Shown here: one piece after another, positions 37,214 to 47,525 of the stretch
Position numbering within the stretch: position 1 is the first letter of the stretch
Layout of the letters: the number at the start of each line of letters is the position of its first letter
Source of the DNA: Apostichopus japonicus
Lineage: Eukaryota > Echinodermata > Holothuroidea > Aspidochirotida > Stichopodidae
DNA length: 64,000 nt
Reading direction: 5' to 3'
Assembly (NCBI RefSeq): GCF_037975245.1
Contig: NC_092572.1
Location: 15,010,269-15,074,268, forward strand
Notes under the pieces: generated by a model
The model's input: the letters and a program-made list of their open reading frames with translations, nothing else
What the model was told of the DNA's origin: nothing
The model's database searches: none
Made by a program: the position numbers and the translations under genes

Positions 37214-38292
37214 CAGGCGCGGCGGAACGGAAAAATTATTGGGGGGGCTAATGTGTGGAGACTATCTAAGCGGAGCGCCACCATCGGTTGGCGCGGAGCG
37301 TACAAAAAAATTTTGGGTTATTTCAAACCCCCAGATGGCCGGAAACGGCACTTCCCGTGTGTTTTATGCTGCGAATACCTAGCCCTAAAATATGGGTCAG
37401 TCTCAAGTCTGCAATTTCTCAGATTGCACGTAAAAGTCTGTAAAAACATTGTAATTTGTATATTCGATGGAGAGTAGCTATTATACTCGTAGTGTACTCG
37501 CAAAGACGTTTTTGAGTGGAGTAAGTGCAGTGGCGGAGCTAGGGGTATTGGTCGGGGGGGGCAAGAATGGCCTGTAGGGGCGCTTTCGACACTATCTAAG
37601 CGGAGCGCCACCACAGGTTGGCGCGGAGCGTACAGAAAAGTTTTGAGTAAAGATACTCCCTAGATTGCAGGAAATGACCCTTTCCGGGCCTTGCTAATTT
37701 GCAGATAAACGGAGAATAAATAGGTGTCGTCGCCATTTTGTCGGAAAATTACACCAACAGAATATGACAAATGTCAATAGGTATATGAGAGCGCAATAAA
37801 ATAGTCAATAATAGCGAATAAGTAAAAAGTATATTGAAAAGCTGAAAAGGGCGCCAGCAGTCCATTTGAGTCTGTCGGGGGGGGGGCATCCGCCCCCTGA
37901 CAGTATATATGGACGCTTCGCCACTAAGTAAGGGGATGTTGGAGAACTGGCTGAAATGAGGCAAGTCATTGGCCTAAGACGAAGTTGTGTTACGCTTACT
38001 GGTACTCACACTCACTGCTTCCACTTTTCACGGGGCGTGAAGACGCGGTTGGGGTGACAATGTGGTCTATAGCCAGGGGACGGGCCGAGGGTCCCCCAGC
38101 AATTACTAAAATTATTACACCTATATAGTATACGTGTGCATCGGACAGATCGACAAGTATGCATTGAAAAATGGGCAGATGCACGTTTCGGAGCCTTGGT
38201 AAATATTGGGGGGGCTTATCATGCATTTGCCCCCTCAACTTTTTCATTGGGGGGCTGAGCCCCCCCAAGCCCCCCCGGTTCCGCCGCCACTG
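37214..38292. mobile_element. Non-autonomous hAT element with 8-bp target duplication
   Basis: Ends CAGGCGCGGCGGAAC and (inverted) CAGTGGCGGCGGAACC. It is flanked by an exact 8-bp duplication, ATGGGTGT, at 37206-37213 and 38293-38300. CA..TG ends with an 8-bp duplication are the mark of hAT transposons. Total 1079 bp including a nested second element. No transposase is encoded. G-rich and C-rich runs lie just inside both ends. Confidence 0.88.
37528..37926. mobile_element. Nested hAT-type element
   Basis: It sits inside the element at 37214-38292. Left end CAGTGGCGGAGC, right end (inverted) TAGTGGCGAAGCG. Flanking 8-mers AGTAAGTG (37520-37527) and AGTAAGGG (37927-37934) match at seven positions. 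It carries the same AAGCGGAGCGCCACC core as its host element. Confidence 0.72.
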
Positions 38293-38464
38293 ATGGGTGT
38301 GGGGAAGTGGGGGGGTTAAATGCCACCCTGAATATTTAAAATATGCAAAATTCTTAAAACCACAGAAAGATCAAATGTAAGAGAGGATTAAGATGTCTTA
38401 CTTTACTTTTCATATAGCAGAAGGGACAGAGGTGATCAGGCTAATTAGCCATGTGAAGTTGCAC

Positions 38465-38750
38465 CTCTTTGGGCGTGTGTTGGAGGGGGAGAAATACACC
38501 AAGGGTTTCGTACAGAAATATTGCATAATATTGCCTTCACCTGGTGGTAATTAGAATTGAATGAAAAGTGTAGTACGTTAAATGCTACTTCACAAAATTG
38601 ATTGATCTCTTTGGGCGTGGGTTGGAGGGGGAGAAATACACCAAGGGTTTCGTACAGAAATATTGCATAATATTGCCTTCACCTGGTGGTAATTAGAATT
38701 GAATGAAAAGTGTAGTACGTTAAATGCTACTTCACAAAATTGATTGATCT
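38465..38750. repeat. Recent tandem duplication, 142-bp unit, 2 copies
   Basis: The unit from CTCTTTGGGCGTG at 38465 recurs at 38607 almost without change (GTGTGTT against GTGGGTT). The near identity shows the duplication is young compared with other repeats here. Confidence 0.95.
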
Positions 38751-38759
38751 TTTAGCTTT

Positions 38760-41470
38760 CAATTCAGGCTTCGTCTCTGAAATGCTCTCTCAACCGATTC
38801 TCCATTCAGTGATAAAAGGACATCTGGATTCAACTTGAAGTCTCTGCTTGTTTGTTTGTTTCTGTCCTCTCTAAATATGAAAGTCTCAATATCTGTCCCA
38901 TCGATGTTTTGCCATGCCAAGCATCATATATTTACGGACTAATTGCACCCATTTCGACGGTGCTGAAGTAAAACTCATTAAAGTGTTTTAAGGGAACTAT
39001 CCAGTAGCTACTTGACTCGACTGTCAACTTATTTTCTATGGTTTCAATTTTTTCTTTAAATGCATTGGGATATGGGTATTTTGAGTTTTTCATATGACGT
39101 AAACACAAACAAAAATGTTGGTCATGAATAGCACACAGCTCCTCTGTTTTTACTTACATTTCAAAACTGAGTAAATTGGTTGGTTTTATAACTTGCCTCG
39201 TAGTTGTGTTCTGATGAATATCCTTCATTGTTTGTACTCACTTTCATGTGATATTTAGGTATAAAGCCCAATTATGCCTTCCATTATAAGCACGAACAAA
39301 CTGTTCCCTAACCCTATTTTGGTACCATTGTGTAGTTAATAAGCAGACAATCTTGTAGGTGCATTGTTTGCCAACTATTTTGGCCGAATCTCAGAGAACG
39401 AGCGAGAATAGAAACCTCCAAAACATTATTATTCAGACCGTCCAGATGGAATGCATAGTGAGACTTTAACATCAAAGGACAAGATGTACAGTGACCTTTG
39501 AGTTAATGTTATATATTCTTTGATGGTATGATATTCCTTTTATTAACCTTATATTTCTTACATCATGGTGAAGCGTGTAAAACCTACCTTTATAATCCCC
39601 ACCGGTTTCATACACAGTGTATCAAAGACTGGAACAGTATGAACTATCTTTTTAACTGTTTCCATTCATTTAGAAGATAGTACAGTATTCAAATGGTGGC
39701 CTTTACTGTAGAGTTGTTTACTCTGTTGTTCACTCTGATAGTTGAGTATAATTAAGTGACATAATATATGCTGCAAGACACTTGGGCGATATTTTATGAA
39801 GGAAGTACGTTCCTTTGTAGCTACTTGTTCTGTTTGCTATATGATCTAACTGTTAACAATGAATTATTTGACAACCTGTAGGCTTTATTTTCACACTCAA
39901 ATGAGTACTTATTAATGATTACCCACATTGTTGATTATTATAGATGTGATTGAACACACAATATCACAACCTAATTAAAAGGCTTGTATTAGTATACATC
40001 TCTCTCCAGAGGCTCCAGTTCACTGTACTTTCATCAAGGGATGTCATTTTCTTACCATGTTTTCAGTTTTAGTACTTTTATCTTTTATGTTGCTGTTTAA
40101 TTATCATTCAATTATGGTGTGTATGTATGCTGTTGATAAATAAAAAGGATTCCAGCTTCCATGGAGTGGTAAAATAAATAGCTGTCCTTTGAGTTTCTGA
40201 TAAAGCTAAGATTTATATCAGAGCTGTAACATTATGTAAATGTGGTTTTCTGTTTCTTAATCTTGGCGTCCAATTGCACTACACATCCAACAAGTGCAGA
40301 TACCCACTCCCCCCACTCCAAAGATAAGAATGGGGTTACACGGCCCTTGTAATAATAATAATGAGCAGTTATTTTTACAAAGGTTAACCAAACACAAATG
40401 TGGGAGAAGCCCGCACACGCGTATGGATCACAACTTACACTACGGGTGGCTTCCAATTCAACATTTTATATAAAATTTAGAAACTCATTTTAGATGGGAA
40501 AACTGTAGACTGCTCTTGGATGATAAACCCACCTTACATAGAACATCCTGATTGCCAAACCTAATTGCTTCAAATGCCATTGCCTTTATCCACTCGATCA
40601 CAGCACCAGTGGTTCATCCTAGATGAAACCTGGCAGAGGGAGGGGGGGGGGCACCTAAGATACAGTTACAGCAACTGAAGTAGATATAACTATTGATTCT
40701 ATTAAAATTTAGCAAACCTCTACTTTACCCAACCTCTACTTCAAGACATGCATAAGGAACAGATGCTCTAGAACTCTGCACAAAAAGGTAAGACTGTATT
40801 TTAAGAACAAAACCTCTACATGGATCACAGAAACAGTGAATTTCATTTAATACCTTCATTTATATTGGAGAATGGGTTAAAAATTCAGACAATTTATCTA
40901 AAAAATCTCAAATGTGACATTGTATCACAAAATTTAAGCAGTTTTTGCCAAAATTTGTTGTATCTGAAAAAGTTCATGCAGCTAGCTAAACAATTTTAGG
41001 CTGACATTTTTATGTCAAGATTCGCCCCAAGAGTCCCCCTCAAAAAGTGTAAATTATTATCTTTAGAATGTCTGTCCCATGGATATGCCAGACCTACACC
41101 CTCGCCCCCCCCCCCCCGGGTTGATCATGACAGTAGGCCTACTGTCCCGCCTAGGCCTAATGCCAGACCAACCCATTCGGGTAATGATATGTTGGTCATT
41201 AAAACAACTTTTCTGACGAGATTCGCAGCGAACTCAATAAATTATCTTGACCAACATGACTAATGACCTTAGGCCTATGTTATGAGACCATTTGAATTGT
41301 TTCGTTGTAAATGTAATGATTTCAAATGGATATGCATCTAGCATGTCATTGCTAGTTTTTTTTTTTTTTTTTCAATTAATACGTTGATATATTTTGCGGT
41401 GTTTGTCCCACATGGCTTGCCATAGACGCACACGGTCGTGGTCAAAGGTTAAGCAACGGAGCGCGAATTA
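38760..41470. other. Non-coding stretch, no gene seen
   Basis: No ORF with recognisable motifs. Confidence 0.55.
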
Positions 41471-41477
41471 TGATCTG

Positions 41478-41518
41478 TATATAAAGCTCACGAAAGGTTA
41501 CACGAGCAGTGCAGTTCG
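41478..41518 (+). promoter_or_regulatory. Candidate TATA / initiator core promoter
   Basis: TATATAAAG at 41478-41486 is followed about 30 bases on by GCAGTTCG (41511-41518), a fair initiator. The spacing fits a pol II core promoter. No identified coding exon follows closely, so the transcript is unknown. The match could be chance in AT-rich DNA. Confidence 0.3.
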
Positions 41519-41519
41519 C

Positions 41520-44440
41520 TTCCTGGCAGCCGTTGGCTAACAATTCATACGTAATTGTAATTTGTAGCCTATTCTGTATGGGGGTTACTGCCAAAGAATG
41601 TGAATGGCAGATATATTCGCCAGCTCGAAGGTTGTGTATTAGTTTTGTGGAGCAAGTTAGTACTTCACATTGTTTGAGTCAGCGAGCGTGAGAAATTACG
41701 CTAGCCTATCATATAATAGTATCGCTTAGGCCTAACGATAGGCTAGCTCACGTAGGCACTGGCGTCTATACTAGTTGGAATGCTAATCTAGGCCTAATAT
41801 GATATTCACTAGACAAACGTAAGTAAAGTAAGTCACTTTATATCTTCCGACAAAATACTAGACCTAGCTGGTTGGGCCTAATTACTTTCTGGTTAAGGCT
41901 AGTACAGTTAGGCTAGGCCTAACTTAATTAGCCTAGGCCTAAATGTCTTTAAATTCCTACCAGAGTAGCCTACCATAGCCTAGGCTATGCCATCTAGCAC
42001 TTAACACTAACAGTAACACATCCTCAAGAAACTAACTCGCAGCCAGATAAATTAGCTTAGGATGAAAGCTCTCTCTCTTTCCTTTTTTTTTTCCATCATG
42101 ACAGGCGAGGCCGTTGGTTTCTTCTCCAACTTTCAAGAATAAAAACGATAGTTTCCTCCCTGAAATTATTTTTAGGGGTTGAAACCAATGTTTTTCAGGG
42201 GAGGAAAGAAAGACGGCTTGGCTGTGGAAAGAATTAATTTAGGTAGTGAAGCAACTGTACGTAGTAATTAAATGTGTCTTGTGATTTAGGAGAGTTTGGT
42301 GAAAGAAAGGAACATATTTCAAAGAGACACTTGTACTTGTAGTTATTGAAGAAACTGGTAAATAGGAAAACAAGGAGGGCATACCTACTGTATAGGCTAA
42401 ATTGTCTATGTTATTTCATTCCCACAATGAATGCCATACAAGCAAACAACCCATTACCACTATGAATTCCACGCATGTAAATTACCCCATGTTCGCATAC
42501 AATCCTATGCAAACAATCCGGCCTATTCACACACATTTTTTATCTTCCAATCACTGAACAGTTACACAACGAAGATACCTGGTCACATTTTCTATTTTCA
42601 TACTATCACAACTTTCTTTAGCTTACTGTACTCTACAAGAATATACAGTCAGAGCCTACAGAACAACAGTCTCCTCCCTTGAAAATAGTATGTTAGTTTC
42701 CTTAACCATGTTATTTTTCACCCTTAACTTTACCTTTCTCCCTTTAAATCTTTTGTTACAATTATTCCACTTACAACATTTATTCTTTCCACATAGCCTA
42801 GCCAATATGCCTCTCATGAAAAACCTTAGTTAACTCCCCTGGAAATGTTAGTTTCCAGTGAAAACGTACTTGACTCCCCTATGATGTAGGGGAGGTAAGT
42901 TACTCAACTTTTAAGTGGGAGGAAAATAACGTTGTTAGGGGAGGGAACAAATGGCCCCAGGCTAGGCCTACCACCAAATGAAAATGGGAAACCTAGGCTA
43001 GCCTACCAAAGCGAAGGCTAGATAGAGATGAGGACGAACTAGCCTATCCTAGGCTTCTTATACAAGCAACGGTACTTTGTAAAATGAAATTCTCAAGCAA
43101 TTAGGCCTAGCGCTGTGGTCTAATTGATGTTAGTGATGGTTCAAGTATGGAGAAAACTCTCCATGAAAGCTGATTTTACCTAGCATATAATTGATATACA
43201 TGTATTAATTTGATCAACTAGCATAATTTTGACCTGAAGCTAAGCTTAACAGTATTGGTCCAACTCTCGGCATATCTTTATCAGGTCATAGCCTTCTTTT
43301 GATGCCTAATCATGATTTTATGGTCTGCAGAACTGTTTCACTGAAACTTTGGTTATTATTAAACCAAATTCAAACTTTGCTAAGTCAACCTCTCATTGTT
43401 GAGTAATTGTCTTTAATTTGGTTTTTAATTTGAAAACATTGAAAGTTGTGAGGAACACAACTCATGGTAAACACATATTAAGAGTATTGAGAGATAAGTA
43501 CAAGATATAGTATCTCTGTCCTTGTTGATATAGAATATTATTACACAGGTGCTAGAAGTCATGGAAGCACATGAGGGTTTACCATGAATATACTAATATG
43601 TTGTTGGTACTTGTGTATTGGCTGAAAAGCCAGTTTTCATCTTTGCTAAGTGTACATGTTGTAGCTTAAGTGTCGGTCCTTATTTCACTTGTCAAGTTTC
43701 TCGTTTCAAGAATGATGTTTATTTCAGACATTTTTCAATTTTCATATGTTTGATAGCAATGTCTAGTAAGGTTCATTAAAGAGTCATATTGCAAGTATTA
43801 AAAATAAACAGGCACTTAGTAACAAAAAGAGGTACAGTTTATTCATGTCTGTAAACATTCATCAAAAAGGTATCTGCATACGCAAACTGGAAGATGATCT
43901 TATGTAAAACTACTTTAAAAAAAATACTAAAATTTATTTCACACCAAAGGTATATATATACTGCACATATTGCTTTGATATTTGTCTTTACAGCATTGCA
44001 TTGGCCACACTGATTCACAAGGAGACTCCATGAACTGTGACTGTAACATCCTGCTGGAGGTCTGAGACATTGAAGATTCTGTAATGCTTCCGTTTGGGTA
44101 TGCAGTTTACTATAGTAACACAGAAATATTTAAGCTCTGGTATTTGTTTCGTTTATTTCTGCCATTAAACCACAATCATATACATTTGTTTATACATAGT
44201 TATATCAATGAGGCAGCAGTCAGGGTTGTTTAGGTAGTCAGGGGGAGGGAGGGGAGGAAGGAAGGAAGGGAGTGTATAAAAATGAGTCTAGTTGCAATGT
44301 CTATCTGCTTTCCAATATATGCAATCTTCTTATCTTTTACAATACTGTCTCAGGTGAAAGAAGAAGGTGAAGAAAATTGAAGGAAAATTGTGAGTCTTGG
44401 ATGTCTGTAATGAAGCTGGATCAGGTTTAGAACAAGTGGT
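41520..44440. other. Non-coding stretch with AGGCCTA clusters
   Basis: Between about 41130 and 43110 there are many AGGCCTA, GGCCTAGG and TAGCCTA motifs. No gene recognised. A possible exon at 43994-44065 after TTTACAG ends in a stop and has no known match. Confidence 0.5.
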
Positions 44441-44445
44441 TGAAA

Positions 44446-44548
44446 GATCATAAACTCCACCAAATACGAGAAGATCCTTCAAGCCTGTCCTCTACAGAGA
44501 GATCTGGAAGTGTTATCTGGAGGTGATTTAACAGAAATTGGAGAAAAA
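44446..44548 (+). pseudogene. ABCC transporter NBD1 exon, copy 1 (3' part)
   Basis: Encodes NSTKYEKILQACPLQRDL then EVLSGGDLTEIGEK, the stretch of the first nucleotide-binding domain of MRP/ABCC exporters between the Q-loop and the LSGGQ signature. It ends exactly at a good phase-0 donor (GTAAG at 44549). The start of the exon, with the Q-loop, is missing here. The next exon (LSGGQ) was not found downstream. Confidence 0.75.
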
Positions 44549-44639
44549 GTAAGATTCAAGGAAAACATCAGTGTGAGCCAGTATCATGAACATCAGTCTT
44601 GTCCTCTCAACAGTTGATTGTTGTCAAGATCATTTCTAA

Positions 44640-45060
44640 ATGTAGGAGACATGGTGCCTTAGTTTATTGGTATTAGTTTTTAATTAGAAATGTAGGAGAC
44701 ATTTTTGTGCTAAATGTATAAGACCTCAGCCTTAGCCTATTGGAACCAGTCGGTAATTGGTGTGGTGTGTTTGTATTAAATTGATAAGTTCTGCCTTAGT
44801 TTATTGATATGAGTTGCTAATTAGTGTGGTCTGTTTTGTGCTAAATTAATGAAACCTGTTGCCTTAGTTTGTTGGAATGAATTTGTAATAAGTATTTTGG
44901 TTGTCTAAAATTAATAAGAAATTGCACCTAGTTTGATGGAACGAGTTGGTATTTAGTGAGGTCTTTCTTGAGAGTTGTTCAAACCAGTGTCCAATAACTT
45001 TGATCTGACCATAAAATTCCATTTCTTTCACAAATTGCCCCTCTAGAAGAGTATACATGT
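44640..45060. repeat. Diverged minisatellite in intron, ~70-75-bp unit
   Basis: Repeats of TGCCTTAGTTTATTGG followed by GAGTTGCTAATTAGTGTGG and TCTGTTTTGTGCTAAATTAA, about five diverged units. The same family returns at 45430-45790 after exon copy 2. Confidence 0.75.
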
Positions 45061-45170
45061 TTTGTTTCACGGCTGACAGTTTGGTTGTTAACAGGGTTTG
45101 ACTTTTTTACTTTTGCTGTTACTTTGAAGAAAAGTGACTAATTTGTTTTGTATTCCTCTCCTTTCATCAG

Positions 45171-45346
45171 AGATCTGTGGCCTATGTTGCTCAACAAGCT
45201 TGGATCCAAATGATACTGTGAGAGGAAACGTTCTGTTTGGTAAAGATCTCAACTCCACCAAATACGAGAAGATCCTTCAAGCTTGTCCTCTACAGAGAGA
45301 TCTGTAAGTGTTTTCTGGAGGTGATTTAACAGAAATTGGAGAAAAA
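45171..45346 (+). pseudogene. ABCC transporter NBD1 exon, copy 2 (full length, broken)
   Basis: After a good acceptor (CATCAG) it reads RSVAYVAQQAWIQ (Q-loop side). One A is missing, then DTVRGNVLFGKDLNSTKYEK and ILQACPLQRDL, a stop in place of Glu, and FSGGDLTEIGEK. The donor GT has become TT. The sequence around and after it matches copy 1, including the first intron bases and the following GAACATCAGTCTTGTCCTC. It is clearly a duplicated, decayed exon of an MRP-type ABC exporter. Confidence 0.85.
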
Positions 45347-45429
45347 TTAAGTTTCAAGGGAAACATCAGTGTAAGCCAGTATCATGAACATCAGTCTTGT
45401 CCTCTCAACAGTTGCTTGTCTAGATCAGT

Positions 45430-45790
45430 GCTAAATGTACGAGACACAGTGCCTTAGCCTGTTGGAACCAGTCGGTACTTTGGTGTGGTCTGTTTCGTGA
45501 TAAATTAAAGAGCCTTAGTTTGGTTGAATGAGTAGCTAATTAGTGTGGTCTGTTGGGCTAAATTGCAGAGGAGTACTGTGATAATTTGTTGGTAGTTAGT
45601 GTGGTGTGTTTGTATTATATTTATAAGTTTTGCCTTAGTTTATTGATATGATTTGCTAACTAGTGTGGTCTGTTTTGTGCTAAATTAATGAGTAATAGTA
45701 ATTTGGTTGTCTTAAATTGATGATTGTTGCCTTAGATTGTTGGAAAGAGTTGCCAATTAGTGTGGTCTGGGTTGTGGTAAATTAAAAAGA
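45430..45790. repeat. Diverged minisatellite, same family as 44640-45060
   Basis: About five to six units of the TGCCTTAG...GCTAATTAGTGTGGTCTG type. Together with the exon copies it shows that a block of exon plus intron was duplicated. Confidence 0.75.
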
Positions 45791-46077
45791 CAGCTGATTG
45801 TTGTCAAGATCAGAAAACTCAAAGATGAGCTGATTTGATGGAAAAACACCAGCTAAGCTGGAAAGCTGCAATATACAGTCAAGGTTAGTCATAAGAAAGA
45901 AAGGTTCATAAAAATGTAATATATATTTAATTATGTTTCCACCAGTAAAGTTTCAATCACAGCCTAAAATTTGTTGGAATTAGTTGCTAATTAGTGTTTA
46001 ATGTTTTGTGCTAAATGTACGAGACTTACTTTGAAGAAAACTGGCTAATTTCTTTTGCATTCCTCTCCTTACCTTAG

Positions 46078-46110
46078 GGTTCTGTGGATTATGTTGGTCA
46101 ACAGTTAGCT
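46078..46110 (+). pseudogene. ABCC transporter NBD1 exon, copy 3 (5' stub)
   Basis: After ACCTTAG it reads GSVDYVGQQLA, matching the start of copy 2. The upstream intron (CTGGCTAATTTCTTTTGCATTC) matches the one before copy 2. The exon is then lost, where the LINE at 46.1-50.0 kb begins, which suggests that insertion cut it. Confidence 0.65.
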
Positions 46111-46409
46111 TTTTGACATAGCGCCACCCCATCATCCTTCACTCTATGACTTACTCGCCATTTACAAAACGTACGCGTCATTGGATACCAACACAACGCT
46201 GCTGAGTACACTTTCGATTCATAGTGTGTCTCTTCAAAAGGAGTTCCTATTCTTTCCGTCCGCCGTCTTAGGCTGGAGACTAATTCTTTCTGGTAAGTGA
46301 AGTTTATGATCAATTTCATTGTATAGAAGCCATTTAAAACCCGTAGGGAGGGGCTGTTTTGCCAATATGACAACCCCTTACCCACCTATAACCGCCCCCC
46401 TAGTCGAAA

Positions 46410-47525
46410 ACCTAAACCTCTCTAATTTTGACATAGACATTAATGACTGGATCCCTGTACAAAAATAGCAGAAAAAGACAACGTCCAATCTACGTTGAAA
46501 TAAACCCATCTCCTAACTCCAAACCAACCACCAAAAAGGCCGCTCAAACAATCATTGTATCAGGAATCTTACCAGAACTATCAAAAAACCCAATAAACAC
46601 TTGCTAAACTAATCAATGAAGAAAAACCAAATGCCATGATCTCAAATATAAACCGTCTTCGTAGTAACGACATCCTAATCACCCCCATGACCCTAAATCT
46701 GCAAATATCCTCCTGAAACCATGGACTCAAAAGACTAAACTAGGCAACCCCAAACCAAGAATCCCCCAAAAAGTATGACAAAGAAACTTCTCCGTAGTAG
46801 CCTGTGGCATAAACCCTGAAATTCAAATCAAAGATATTGAACAAGAACTCAAAGACCAAGAATACACCCCAATACAAACTAAAAGACTCATTAGTCATGC
46901 CACAAACAATACAACTTGGAAAGTAAAAGTGACGTTTGAAGAACAAGAGCCTCAACAATCCCTAATCAAACAAGGTTTCTACTTAGGATACTCTAAACAC
47001 AAAACAGAAGAATACCACGAACCCCCCCAAATCACTCAATGTTTCAAATGTCAACTTTTTGGACACACCCACCATACTTGCAAAAATCAAACCAGATGTC
47101 TCAGATGTGGCAAAAACCACAGAGTTAAAGACTGTCCCAAACCAAAAGAAAACCCAAAATGTGCCAATTGCTCAGGGACTCATGTCGCCCTTAACAAAGG
47201 ATGCCCAAAATTTAAAGAAGCTAAAACTGAAAATAATAACAAACAACAAGAACAAAGAACCTACGCAAATGTAACCAATTTTACCCCTAAAATTGAAATA
47301 ACAAATAAAATCGTCACTGAAAAAAAACTTAATATCGCAACCTTTGTAATTGAATTAGTACAATACACCTTTCAAAAAGCCAACATTAATATTAAATCTG
47401 ACGACCTTGCCAGTTACGCCACCGTGTTAGCACTAAAACACCTAAACTTAAATATCCCAGAAACTGTAAGTATGGAACGTCTCCACCATCCTTCAATATT
47501 TAGCCCTCCTCAATCACCTACATGA
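46410..47525 (+). pseudogene. LINE ORF1, gag-like with three zinc knuckles
   Basis: Early part NFDIDINDWIPVQ near 46425, then several stops and shifts up to 46900. The intact stretch 46929-47525 reads KTEEYHEPPQITQCFKCQLF and has knuckles CFKCQLFGHTHHTC, CLRCGKNHRVKDC and CANCSGTHVALNKGC, with the spacings usual for Jockey/I gag proteins. It overlaps the endonuclease start at 47522-47525 (ATGA), as in many such elements. Confidence 0.85.
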
